Made by a program: the position numbers and the translations under genes. A stretch of DNA of 37,381 nucleotides from Planctomycetota bacterium (GTDB lineage Bacteria > Planctomycetota > JAPUJT01). A model generated the notes under the pieces. The model saw nothing but the letters and a program-made list of their open reading frames with translations. It did no database searches and was not told the origin of the DNA. Location of the stretch: NCBI GenBank assembly GCA_027296055.1, contig JAPUJT010000205.1:1-37381 (forward strand). The letters run 5' to 3'. Below, piece by piece: positions 8,582-16,200 of the stretch (the stretch's first letter is position 1; every line of letters begins with the position of its first letter).

Positions 8582-9516
8582 ACTCGATCCGGAACCTGTG
8601 GATAGCCTTGGCTTCGCTGAGCCTCCTGTGGGGATGCCAGGGCCCGGGCAAGGTGGCGGAGAGTCGGGTGACTCCGCAGGACCGGATCTCGGCAGCGCAG
8701 GAGGCCCTGGCGAGGCGGGAGTACGCCGAGGTCCTTCAGCCAGCGCGGTTGGCCTACGGGACCGCGGAGGAGAAGGATGCCGAGACGCGGGGGGAAGCCC
8801 TCTATCTCGAAGCCGAAGCCCTGTTTCATCTGGACGAATACACCGACGCCCACTGGATCTACGAGAGGCTGCTGGAGAAGTACCCCGGACACATCCGCTT
8901 CCGACCCGTGGTCGAGCGGGAGTACCAGATCGCCCTTCTGCTCCTGGAGGGAAAGGACCCGACCTATTTCCTCTTCTTTCGGATCGGGAGACAGAAGGTG
9001 GGGATCGAGATCCTCGAGCGGATCGTCAATGAATTCCCGGCCGAACGGTTTGCCGAGGACGGACAGTTCCGCATCGCCACTTACTATTTCGAGAAACGTG
9101 AATTCGACGAGGCGAAGGAGGAATACGCTCGGCTCATCTCCAACTATCCGGCGAGCAAATGGGCCGCCATCTCACTCTATCGCCAGGGTGTCTGTGTCAT
9201 GCACGAGTCCAACGGATCCATGTACGACGCGACGCCCCTCCGGGAGGCCCGCAAAGTCTTCAAAGCCTACTTGAAGCGGTTCCCCCGGGGGGATCAGCTG
9301 CGGGAGGCCGGAGAGCGCATCGCGGAGATTGATGAGATGCTGGCCTCGGAGGAATACGACGTAGCTCTGGCGTACCTCCGTCAGGGTAGACCCCTGGCGG
9401 CGATCGTCTACCTACGCTCGATCGTCGAGAACTACTCCACCACGACCTACGCGCAGCTCGCCCGGAGGACCCTATCCGGAATCGGCCCGCCTGCCGAGCC
9501 CGATGAAAAGGGGTAG
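8578..9516 (+). CDS. bamD: BamD-like TPR lipoprotein of the outer-membrane assembly machinery
   Basis: 312 residues. A short lipoprotein signal ends in LLWGC with the acylated cysteine at residue 20. The mature protein is a chain of TPR-like helix pairs, e.g. ALYLEAEALFHLDEYTDAHWIYERLLEKYPGH (about 76-107), RFAEDGQFRIATYYFEKREFDEAKEEYARLISNYPAS, and a last pair ending in IYLRSIVENYSTTTYAQLARR, the usual ending of BamD/YfiO proteins. At 312 residues it is longer than E. coli BamD (about 245). In that family it attaches to BamA and helps fold beta-barrel proteins. The ATG at 8578 overlaps the recO stop and an lptE-like gene follows. A general TPR lipoprotein is the alternative. Confidence 0.7.
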   Translation: MNSIRNLWIALASLSLLWGCQGPGKVAESRVTPQDRISAAQEALARREYAEVLQPARLAYGTAEEKDAETRGEALYLEAEALFHLDEYTDAHWIYERLLEKYPGHIRFRPVVEREYQIALLLLEGKDPTYFLFFRIGRQKVGIEILERIVNEFPAERFAEDGQFRIATYYFEKREFDEAKEEYARLISNYPASKWAAISLYRQGVCVMHESNGSMYDATPLREARKVFKAYLKRFPRGDQLREAGERIAEIDEMLASEEYDVALAYLRQGRPLAAIVYLRSIVENYSTTTYAQLARRTLSGIGPPAEPDEKG

Positions 9517-9550
9517 CCGCTCCTCCCACGCCGATGTTTAATTAGAGGTA

Positions 9551-10051
9551 GTGAAAACGCGAAGGGTACTCTCCGGGATCTTGATGCTGGCGCTCGTCAC
9601 AGGGACGGGCTGTGGCTACAGCTTCGGTGTCGTGCGTCATGAGGGTGTGGAGAGCGTGTACGTCAAGATCTTCGGTTACCGCGAGCTCGAGCACCGAAGG
9701 GAGATCGAGTTCGATCTGGCCCAGGCCGTAGGAGAGGAGATGATCTCTCGGTCCGGGCTGGAGATCACCGGACCGAAAGATGCGGACGCCGTCCTGGAAG
9801 GGGAGATCCTGAGGTTCCAGGAGCAGGTCATCACCGAAGACCGCAACAACAATGTGCTGGAATCGAGCGTGGTGATCGTCTTGAATCTCCGTCTCATCCG
9901 GTCCGACGGCGCCGTTCTGGTCGATCGCAGAAAGCTGACGGAGCGGGCCGAGTTTTCCGTCGGTTCGGGAAAGAGCGAACAGGCGGCCCGACGAGAAGTC
10001 TTCAACGAACTTGCCGAGCAGATCGTCTTTGCCCTGGAGGGGGAATGGTAG
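9551..10051 (+). CDS. lptE: LptE-like LPS-assembly lipoprotein
   Basis: 166 residues from a GTG start; an in-frame TAA at 9539-9541 leaves no other reasonable start, though the ribosome site GAGG (9545-9548) sits unusually close. The signal peptide ends at TGTGC with Cys21, followed by GYSF, the typical CGY beginning of LptE. The mature part is short and beta-rich, with SVYVKIFGYRELEHRREIEFDL, the DADAVLEGEILRF segment and a C-terminal helix (ARREVFNELAEQIV), matching the LptE/DUF fold. LptE plugs the LptD barrel that inserts LPS into the outer membrane. Its place between a BamD-like gene and ftsH, with LPS genes further on, supports the call. Confidence 0.75.
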   Translation: MKTRRVLSGILMLALVTGTGCGYSFGVVRHEGVESVYVKIFGYRELEHRREIEFDLAQAVGEEMISRSGLEITGPKDADAVLEGEILRFQEQVITEDRNNNVLESSVVIVLNLRLIRSDGAVLVDRRKLTERAEFSVGSGKSEQAARREVFNELAEQIVFALEGEW

Positions 10052-10063
10052 GAGGAAGCCGCG

Positions 10064-12076
10064 TTGGCCACCGAGCGTAAGAAGAAGTCCGACCCCAAGA
10101 TGGATCGCCAGAAGAAGTCCCGAAGCATCACCCCTTGGTTCATGGCGATCCTCATCTTCCTGATCTTCCTCGTCATCCTGGAGAGCGGGGGCTTGGGAAT
10201 GGGCCGGCAGAAGATGGACTTCTCCGAATACAGAGAGAAGGTCGCAGCGAATGAGGTGTCCCAGGTCTTCTTCCTCGAGGACGAGGCGAAGGGTCAGATC
10301 GTCCTCGCGGACGATCTGGAAGAGAAGAGGATAACCGTCCATTTCCAGAGCGCGGACAGAGCCGGTGCGGAGATGGTCTGGCTGCAGGAAAACCACCGGG
10401 AAGTGAAGGTGACCAGCGGGGAGATGGGCTTCTTGCGGAAGATGACGCCGTTCCTCCTGCCCATCGTGATCTTCATCGTGATCCTCTATTTCCTCTTCGT
10501 GCGGCAGCTCAAATCACCCGGAATGGGGGGGACGGTTCTGTCGTTCGGCAAGAGCCCGGCCCGGCTCGCGGAGAAGAGCGAGAACTCCGTGACCTTCGAC
10601 GACGTCGCAGGGATCGATGAGGCGAAGGAGGAGGTCCAGGAGATCATCGAGTTTCTCAAGAATCCGGCCAGGTTCCAGAGGTTGGGGGGACGGGTCCCCC
10701 GCGGGGTTCTCCTCGTCGGCGCTCCCGGCACGGGAAAGACCCTCCTCGCCAGAGCCATCGCCGGCGAGGCCAGCGTGCCCTTCTTCAACATCTGCGGATC
10801 GGACTTCGTGGAGATGTTCGTGGGCGTCGGCGCCTCACGGGTGCGCGACCTCTTCAAGCAGGCCAAGGACACCTCTCCCTGCATCGTCTTTCTCGATGAG
10901 GTCGACGCCGTCGGACGGAGGCGAGGGTCGGGACTCGGGGGTGGCCACGACGAGAGAGAGCAAACACTCAACGCGATTCTGGTCGAGATGGACGGTTTCG
11001 AATCGGACGAGGGAATCATCGTGATGGCCGCGACGAATCGCCCTGACGTTCTGGACCCGGCCCTCCTCCGTCCCGGGCGGTTCGACCGGCAGATATACGT
11101 CGACCTCCCCGACGTGATCGGACGCGAGCAGATCATTCGTGTCCACAGCAGAGGGGTGAAGCTAGCCCCCGACGTGAACCTCGGGACGCTGGCCCGGGGC
11201 ACCCCGTCCTTCTCCGGGGCCGAACTCGAGGCGATGGTGAACGAGGCGGCCATCCTCGCGGCAATGCGGGACAAAGATTCCGTGGGGATGGAGGAGCTCG
11301 AGGAGACGCGAGACAAGGTGCGATGGGGACGCCAGAAGCGCAGCCGCGCCATGGACGAGGCCGACCGGCGAGTGACCGCCTATCACGAGGCGGGACACGC
11401 CTTGATGGCTCATCTGTTGCCCGAGGTCGAGCCGCTGCACAAGGTGACGATCATCCCGCGTGGAATGGCCCTCGGCGCCACGATGCAGCTTCCCGAGGGC
11501 GATAAGTACCACATGCAGAAGAAGACGCTTCTCGGCAACCTCATGGTCCTCTACGGCGGCCGGGTCTCCGAGGAGATCTCCTTCGGGGACATCTCCACGG
11601 GCGCCAAGGACGACATCGAGAGGGCGACGGAGCTCGCCCGCGCCATGGTTTGCGAGTGGGGAATGAGCGACGCCCTCGGACCGATCTCCTTCTCCGACAA
11701 CGAAGAGACTCTGTTTCTCGGCCGGGAAATCACGCGCCGGACGAGCCACTCGGATCACACAGTCCGGATCATCGACGAGGAGGTCTCCAAGATCCTCACC
11801 GAGTCGTACAAGAAGACCACCGAAAGGATCGAGCAGAACCGGGAGTCTCTCGAACGAATAGCCGAGGCCCTGTTGAAGCACGAGGTTCTGACCGGATCGG
11901 AAGTCGGCCGGCTCATCAAAGGCGAGTCGATCGCGACCATAAAGAGGAGCGCCCCAAGCCGCGCCCGGTCACGTGAATCCGCCCCGGCCGAGCCTGCCCC
12001 CGAGTCCAAGGGGAAGACGAAGGAGGATCTCGACGACGGTCTCGCCGGCGCTCGAGGATCCGAGGCCGTCTCTTAG
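10064..12076 (+). CDS. ftsH: ATP-dependent zinc metalloprotease FtsH
   Basis: 670 residues from a TTG start with AGGAGG (10050-10055) overlapping the previous stop. Transmembrane helices at about 26-42 and 128-148 bracket a small periplasmic domain. The AAA domain has Walker A GAPGTGKT (219-226), Walker [12 protein letters not shown], a sensor AATNRPD and the arginine-finger region RPGRFDRQ. The peptidase has HEAGH (441-445) and the third zinc ligand Asp517 in AKDDIERAT. The last 50 residues are a low-complexity Ser/Ala/Pro/Lys tail, as is usual. FtsH forms membrane hexamers that extract and degrade membrane and short-lived proteins; in E. coli it limits LPS synthesis by degrading LpxC, which suits these neighbours. 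Confidence 0.97.
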   Translation: MATERKKKSDPKMDRQKKSRSITPWFMAILIFLIFLVILESGGLGMGRQKMDFSEYREKVAANEVSQVFFLEDEAKGQIVLADDLEEKRITVHFQSADRAGAEMVWLQENHREVKVTSGEMGFLRKMTPFLLPIVIFIVILYFLFVRQLKSPGMGGTVLSFGKSPARLAEKSENSVTFDDVAGIDEAKEEVQEIIEFLKNPARFQRLGGRVPRGVLLVGAPGTGKTLLARAIAGEASVPFFNICGSDFVEMFVGVGASRVRDLFKQAKDTSPCIVFLDEVDAVGRRRGSGLGGGHDEREQTLNAILVEMDGFESDEGIIVMAATNRPDVLDPALLRPGRFDRQIYVDLPDVIGREQIIRVHSRGVKLAPDVNLGTLARGTPSFSGAELEAMVNEAAILAAMRDKDSVGMEELEETRDKVRWGRQKRSRAMDEADRRVTAYHEAGHALMAHLLPEVEPLHKVTIIPRGMALGATMQLPEGDKYHMQKKTLLGNLMVLYGGRVSEEISFGDISTGAKDDIERATELARAMVCEWGMSDALGPISFSDNEETLFLGREITRRTSHSDHTVRIIDEEVSKILTESYKKTTERIEQNRESLERIAEALLKHEVLTGSEVGRLIKGESIATIKRSAPSRARSRESAPAEPAPESKGKTKEDLDDGLAGARGSEAVS

Positions 12077-12135
12077 CCTGAACCATTCACAATGCCGCAC
12101 GGTTCTGGCCGGGTCCTGACGACGATCTCAGCGTT

Positions 12136-12179
12136 GCGGCTCGTCGCCAACTCTTTTCATTGAGTTGGCTCCCAGCCGC
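12136..12179 (+). ncRNA. Composite hairpin of unknown role downstream of ftsH
   Basis: The outer stem GCGGCT/AGCCGC (12136-12141 with 12174-12179), a symmetrical 4x4 internal loop (CGTC/TCCC), the inner stem GCCAACTC/GAGTTGGC (12146-12153 with 12162-12169) and the loop TTTTCATT give 14 Watson-Crick pairs in 44 bases. No T-run follows on either strand, so an ordinary intrinsic terminator is not shown. It may be a 3' stabilising structure for ftsH mRNA or part of a structured RNA. Which strand is transcribed is not known. Confidence 0.4.
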
Positions 12180-12210
12180 GCCACTGACCTCGCCGCCAAT
12201 CCCTCGCCCA

Positions 12211-12223
12211 GAACAGTCTGTTC
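12211..12223. promoter_or_regulatory. Perfect dyad GAACAGTCTGTTC (operator-like)
   Basis: GAACAG-T-CTGTTC is a perfect 6+1+6 inverted repeat about 120 bases upstream of the folP -10 motif. It resembles a LexA-type box (GAAC...GTTC), but the spacing between GAAC and GTTC is five rather than the four of the Gram-positive consensus. The binding protein is unknown. Confidence 0.3.
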
Positions 12224-12341
12224 AGGAAACAGCAGATCGCTTTTCCTCAGAGGTTGTTGCCATGTCAGCGGTTTCCACATTACGGCGCACGGCCTCATGA
12301 ATAGTCCAGGCGAGACGCCTCCCATTTCGCTTTTCCTTCCC

Positions 12342-12350
12342 GTACAATAG
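12342..12350 (+). promoter_or_regulatory. -10-like motif ahead of folP
   Basis: TACAAT (12343-12348) within GTACAATAG, the same 9-mer as at 2040-2048. No strong -35 box is visible. Transcription from here would begin near 12355, which supports the ATG at 12395 rather than the in-frame GTG at 12350 as the folP start. Confidence 0.4.
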
Positions 12351-12394
12351 TGCGTCCTCCCTACGGAAACCTGGGCACCTGCGGAGCAGATCGA

Positions 12395-13270
12395 ATGGGC
12401 TCTCGCCGATCTCTGAAGATCGCCGGAGGGACGTTGTCTCTGGGAGATGGCCCCTCCGTTTTCGGGATACTCAACGTCACGCCGGATTCGTTCTTCGACG
12501 GAGGCCTGCACGAGACTCCGAGGAAGGCGGTGGACGCCGCCCTTCGGATGCAGGCCGCCGGCGCGGACGTGATCGACGTCGGCGGGCAGTCGACTCGTCC
12601 CGGCTCCGTGAGCGTGGCGGCGGACGAGGAGCTACGGCGCGTCATCCCGGTCCTGGAGGCCCTGAGAGGTCGGCTCGAAATCCCGCTGTCGATTGACACC
12701 TCGCGTGAGGAGGTGGCTCGTGCAGCATTGGAGGCGGGGGCGGGGATCATAAATGATGTGTCGGGTCTCCGCGAATCGCCGGGCATGGCCGGATTGGCGG
12801 CAGAGCGCGGAGCCGCCGTGATCATCATGCACATGCGCGGAACCCCCCGCGACATGCAGCGAAGCCCCATCCATTATGAGGATGTCGTCGGCGAGATCAG
12901 GGAATTCTTCGAGGAGCGAGTCGCCTTCGCCCTCCGGAGCGGCGTCGCTGAGGACGGAATCGTGCTCGATCCCGGGATCGGCTTCGGCAAGGGACTGGAG
13001 GACAATCTGAATGTCCTCTGTCATATCGGGGAGTTCCGCCGTCTCGGATATCCGGTGCTCGTCGGCCCCTCGCGCAAATCGTTCATCGAGAAGATAGCCG
13101 GAGCCCCCGTCGAGGAGAGAATGCCGGGCACGGCGGCCGTCGTCGCCCTTTGCGTCGCCGCCGGAGTGGAGATGATTCGTGTCCACGACGTGGCGGAGAT
13201 GAAGCAGGCGGCCCAGGTCGCCGCCGCCATCTGCCGTATCGGAGGGGGGAAGCGTGGCAAGGAGGCGTAA
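12395..13270 (+). CDS. folP: Dihydropteroate synthase
   Basis: 291 residues from the ATG at 12395, with GGAG 8 bases upstream. The in-frame GTG at 12350 is rejected because it lies inside the -10 motif. The TIM-barrel shows the family landmarks in order: GILNVTPDSFFDGG, DVIDVGGQSTRPGS (pterin/sulfonamide loop, with Gln where Glu is common), SIDTSREEVARAALEAGAGIINDVSG, MHMRGTPRDMQ, VLDPGIGFGKGLEDNL and VGPSRKSFI. It joins 6-hydroxymethyl-dihydropterin diphosphate to p-aminobenzoate in folate synthesis. In many genomes folP follows ftsH, as here. Its last 17 bases overlap the start of the giant regulator, which is odd for a housekeeping enzyme and suggests they share a transcript. Confidence 0.95.
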   Translation: MGSRRSLKIAGGTLSLGDGPSVFGILNVTPDSFFDGGLHETPRKAVDAALRMQAAGADVIDVGGQSTRPGSVSVAADEELRRVIPVLEALRGRLEIPLSIDTSREEVARAALEAGAGIINDVSGLRESPGMAGLAAERGAAVIIMHMRGTPRDMQRSPIHYEDVVGEIREFFEERVAFALRSGVAEDGIVLDPGIGFGKGLEDNLNVLCHIGEFRRLGYPVLVGPSRKSFIEKIAGAPVEERMPGTAAVVALCVAAGVEMIRVHDVAEMKQAAQVAAAICRIGGGKRGKEA

Positions 13271-16200
13271 GCTGATCGGTGGACGCTACCGCGTGGAGAA
13301 AACGCTCCACCGCGGCGACAACGGCACTGTCTACCTCGCCCGCGACACGAAGGGAAAGAGCTCCAAGCGCCTCGCCGTCAAGGTCTTCGAGTCTTCCGCC
13401 GACGAGACGGGGAATAGCCACCGATTCGAAAATCGGTTTCGAACTCTCCTGAATCTGAGGCATCCGAACCTGGTAAGGGTCGACGCAGTCGGGTGGGATG
13501 GTCCGTCACCCTTCGTCGTCTACGAGTACGTCCAGGGGAAGGACCTCGTGGAAGGATTGCGCTTCGGCGGCGCCCGCCGGTTCTGGCAAGCGACGGTGGA
13601 GATACTCCGGGCCCTCTCCTTTCTACACTCTCGGGATCTTCTCCACGGGGATCTCAAACCATCCAACATCCTGATTTCGCGCAGCGGCGTGAAGATCATC
13701 GACATGGGCCTGGACCCTGCGTTCGCATCCGCGGGAAGGCTGCCCGCCGCCTACACGCTTCAGTACCTTGCCCCGGAGGTGATCCGGGGTGAGATGCCGG
13801 GTCCCCCCGCGGACCTCTTTTCCCTCGGAATCACGCTGTTCCAGGCCCTGACAAACAGGTTGCCCTTCGACGGGGTCAACGCGGAGGAGGTCCTCCGGTC
13901 CCTGCTGGAGGAGGAATTGCCCCCTCATACGGAATGGGCCGAGAACCTGCCTGCCGGCTCGGACCAGATCATAGGGAAGCTCCTCGAAAAGGACCCTTAC
14001 GCGCGCTTCGGCACGGCACGCGATGTCATCCTGGCGATCATCCAGATCACCGGAACGGATTTCGCGCTGGAGACCGAAAAGGCGCAGCGAGGCTACATCT
14101 ATGGGGGCAGGATGGTGGGCCGGCAGAGAGAGTCCGAACAGCTCGAGTCCCTGGCGGCGGACGATTCCGGAGTCAGGGTGGCGTGGATGACAGGCGCGTC
14201 CGGGATCGGCAAGAGCCGCCTCGCGCGAGAGTTCAACTATCATTGCCAGGCGCGAGGTATTCCGTTTCTCGAAGGCTCCTATCCAGGTCCCGCGGCCCCC
14301 GCGTTCTTCCCCTTGCGAGAGGTGCTGAAGGAAGCCTACGACTGCGAGGACGAAGTGGGCGCCAACGTGCCGCCGTCGATTGCCCGATTCCTCGGACCCG
14401 GGGAGCCGGTGCCTGACGACATGAACCCCGGTTGGGAGCGCTTCAGCTTCTATGAGGCGGTGGCCGGGGCGATAGGGGGCTCGGACCCGGGCATGCCGGT
14501 GATCCTCCACATCGACAACGCCCAGTTTGCGGACGGTTCGATTCTAGATCTGGCCGAATACCTGTTGCGACGGCTGCCGGGATTTCGATTCCTGGTGAGC
14601 ACCGACCCGACTATCTCAGGCGAGAACGGAATTTCTCAGAGGCTCGATCGATTGGTTCGCGCCGAGGGAGGGATCATCCTCCCGCTGGAGCCTCTGAAAT
14701 CCGAGGAGGTAGACGCCCTCACCCGGTCAATGCTGGGAACGTCGCTGCCCCCTACGGTTGCCTTGAGGATCGCGAAGTCGACGGGGGGTAATCCTCTCTT
14801 CGTCACCGAGGTCATGCGAGGTCTGGCAGCGGAAGGCATCCTCGCCTACGGCTCCGAGGGGTGGTCCATCCAGCTGGAGCAGTCGGAATCATTCGATCTC
14901 CCCCGAGATGTCGGTCAGCACTTCCGCCGTAGGCTCTCTTCGATCCCTGAGGATCAGAGAGAGGCCCTCGAAATCATATCGCTCTTCCGGGGGCCACCGG
15001 ATGCAGGGATCCTCCAGAGCCTCGAAATATTGGGTCAAGCGGCTCACCTTCAGCAGCAGGGATGGTTGCGCGCTGACAGGGGGCGCTTCGCGGTCTCTCC
15101 CCCCGTTCTGGGCTCCCTGGTCGCCGACCAGATACAACCCCCCGATCGAAGCGGATACCACAGCCGCATCGCAATGGTACTGGAGAAGCTCGAAACCGAC
15201 CCTGGCGAGATCGCCTATCACTTTCTGGAAGGGGGCGACAGGAAGGGAGGAGCTACGTGGGGTCGGCTGGCTGCGTCGGAGTACGGCCGTCTCTCGCCGG
15301 TCGATTCCGAGAGGACGCTGCGGAAGATCCTGGAGATACTCCCTGAGACGGATACGGGAGCGAGAGTGGATCTTCTGAAGTCGCTGGCGCGCTCACGGGA
15401 AGCACAGGGGGACCTGGACGGCGCCGTCTCCAGTTACGAGGAGTGCTGCCGACTCAAAGAGAAGGGCTTGTACGAGCCCGCGGAAAGGCACCTGGACCAG
15501 GCGCGCGTGAAGATTCTGGAACGGGACTTCGAACAGGTCGAGAGGCACAGTCGCGAGGGAATCCGGCTGGCGACCCGCGAGACAGACCCTTCCATACAAT
15601 CGGAGCTATTTGGAATTCTCGGAAGTGCGATGCGACTGAAAGGGAAACTTCCGGAGGCGGCAGTTGCTCATCGTAAGAGCCTCGCGGAAGCAAGGAAGGG
15701 ACAGGACCTTCTCTCGGAGGCCCGGGCTCGCCACAACCTGGGGATCACGAATCTCCTGACGGGGCGGCCGAAGGAGGCGATAGAGGAGCTGGAGCGGTCG
15801 TTGCAGATCGTCGAGAAGAGCCGCCCCGATCGAATGGGGATGTGTCTCAGCTCCCTGGCCGACGCGCACCTTCAGGCGGGAGCCTACTCACGGGCGCTCC
15901 CGATCGTCCTGCGGAGTCTCGAGCTTTCGGCGGAGCAGGGAGCCGCTCAGGACAGGGTCACGGCGCTCTACACGCTCGGCGAGATCCACCTCCACCTCGG
16001 AGATGTGGGATCGGCTCGACGGTGCTGGGAAGAGGGGGACAGGCTGGGCAGATTGGTAGGCGACGCGGCCCTGGCAGCCGGGGACCGGGTTCAACTGGCG
16101 GGTCTTGCGCGCCTTCGGTCCGATCTCTCGAAGGCTGTCCCTGCGGCTCGTGCCGCGCTTCGGGGCCTGAAAGGCGAGGCCGATCCGATGGATCGGGTGC

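Larger units (their letters stand above)
12077..12394 (+). other. 318-base non-coding gap between ftsH and folP
   Basis: No convincing gene is seen. The gap holds a long imperfect hairpin (12136-12179), a smaller dyad CGACGA/TCGTCG (12119-12124 with 12141-12146) competing with it, a perfect 13-base dyad (12211-12223) and a -10-like TACAAT (12343-12348). The base composition looks less GC-rich than the flanking genes. Short frames on both strands cross it but have no ribosome site or recognisable product. It could be a leader, an unrecognised small RNA, or the remains of a repeat element. Confidence 0.5.

Noticed and set aside
12165..12350. 61-residue plus-strand frame in the ftsH-folP gap
   Set aside because: No ribosome site, no recognisable product, and its end overlaps the folP -10 motif.
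12128..12511. 127-residue minus-strand frame across the ftsH-folP gap
   Set aside because: It runs into folP, has no clear ribosome site and matches no family I know; the hairpin and dyad explain the gap better, although a remnant of a mobile sequence cannot be excluded.
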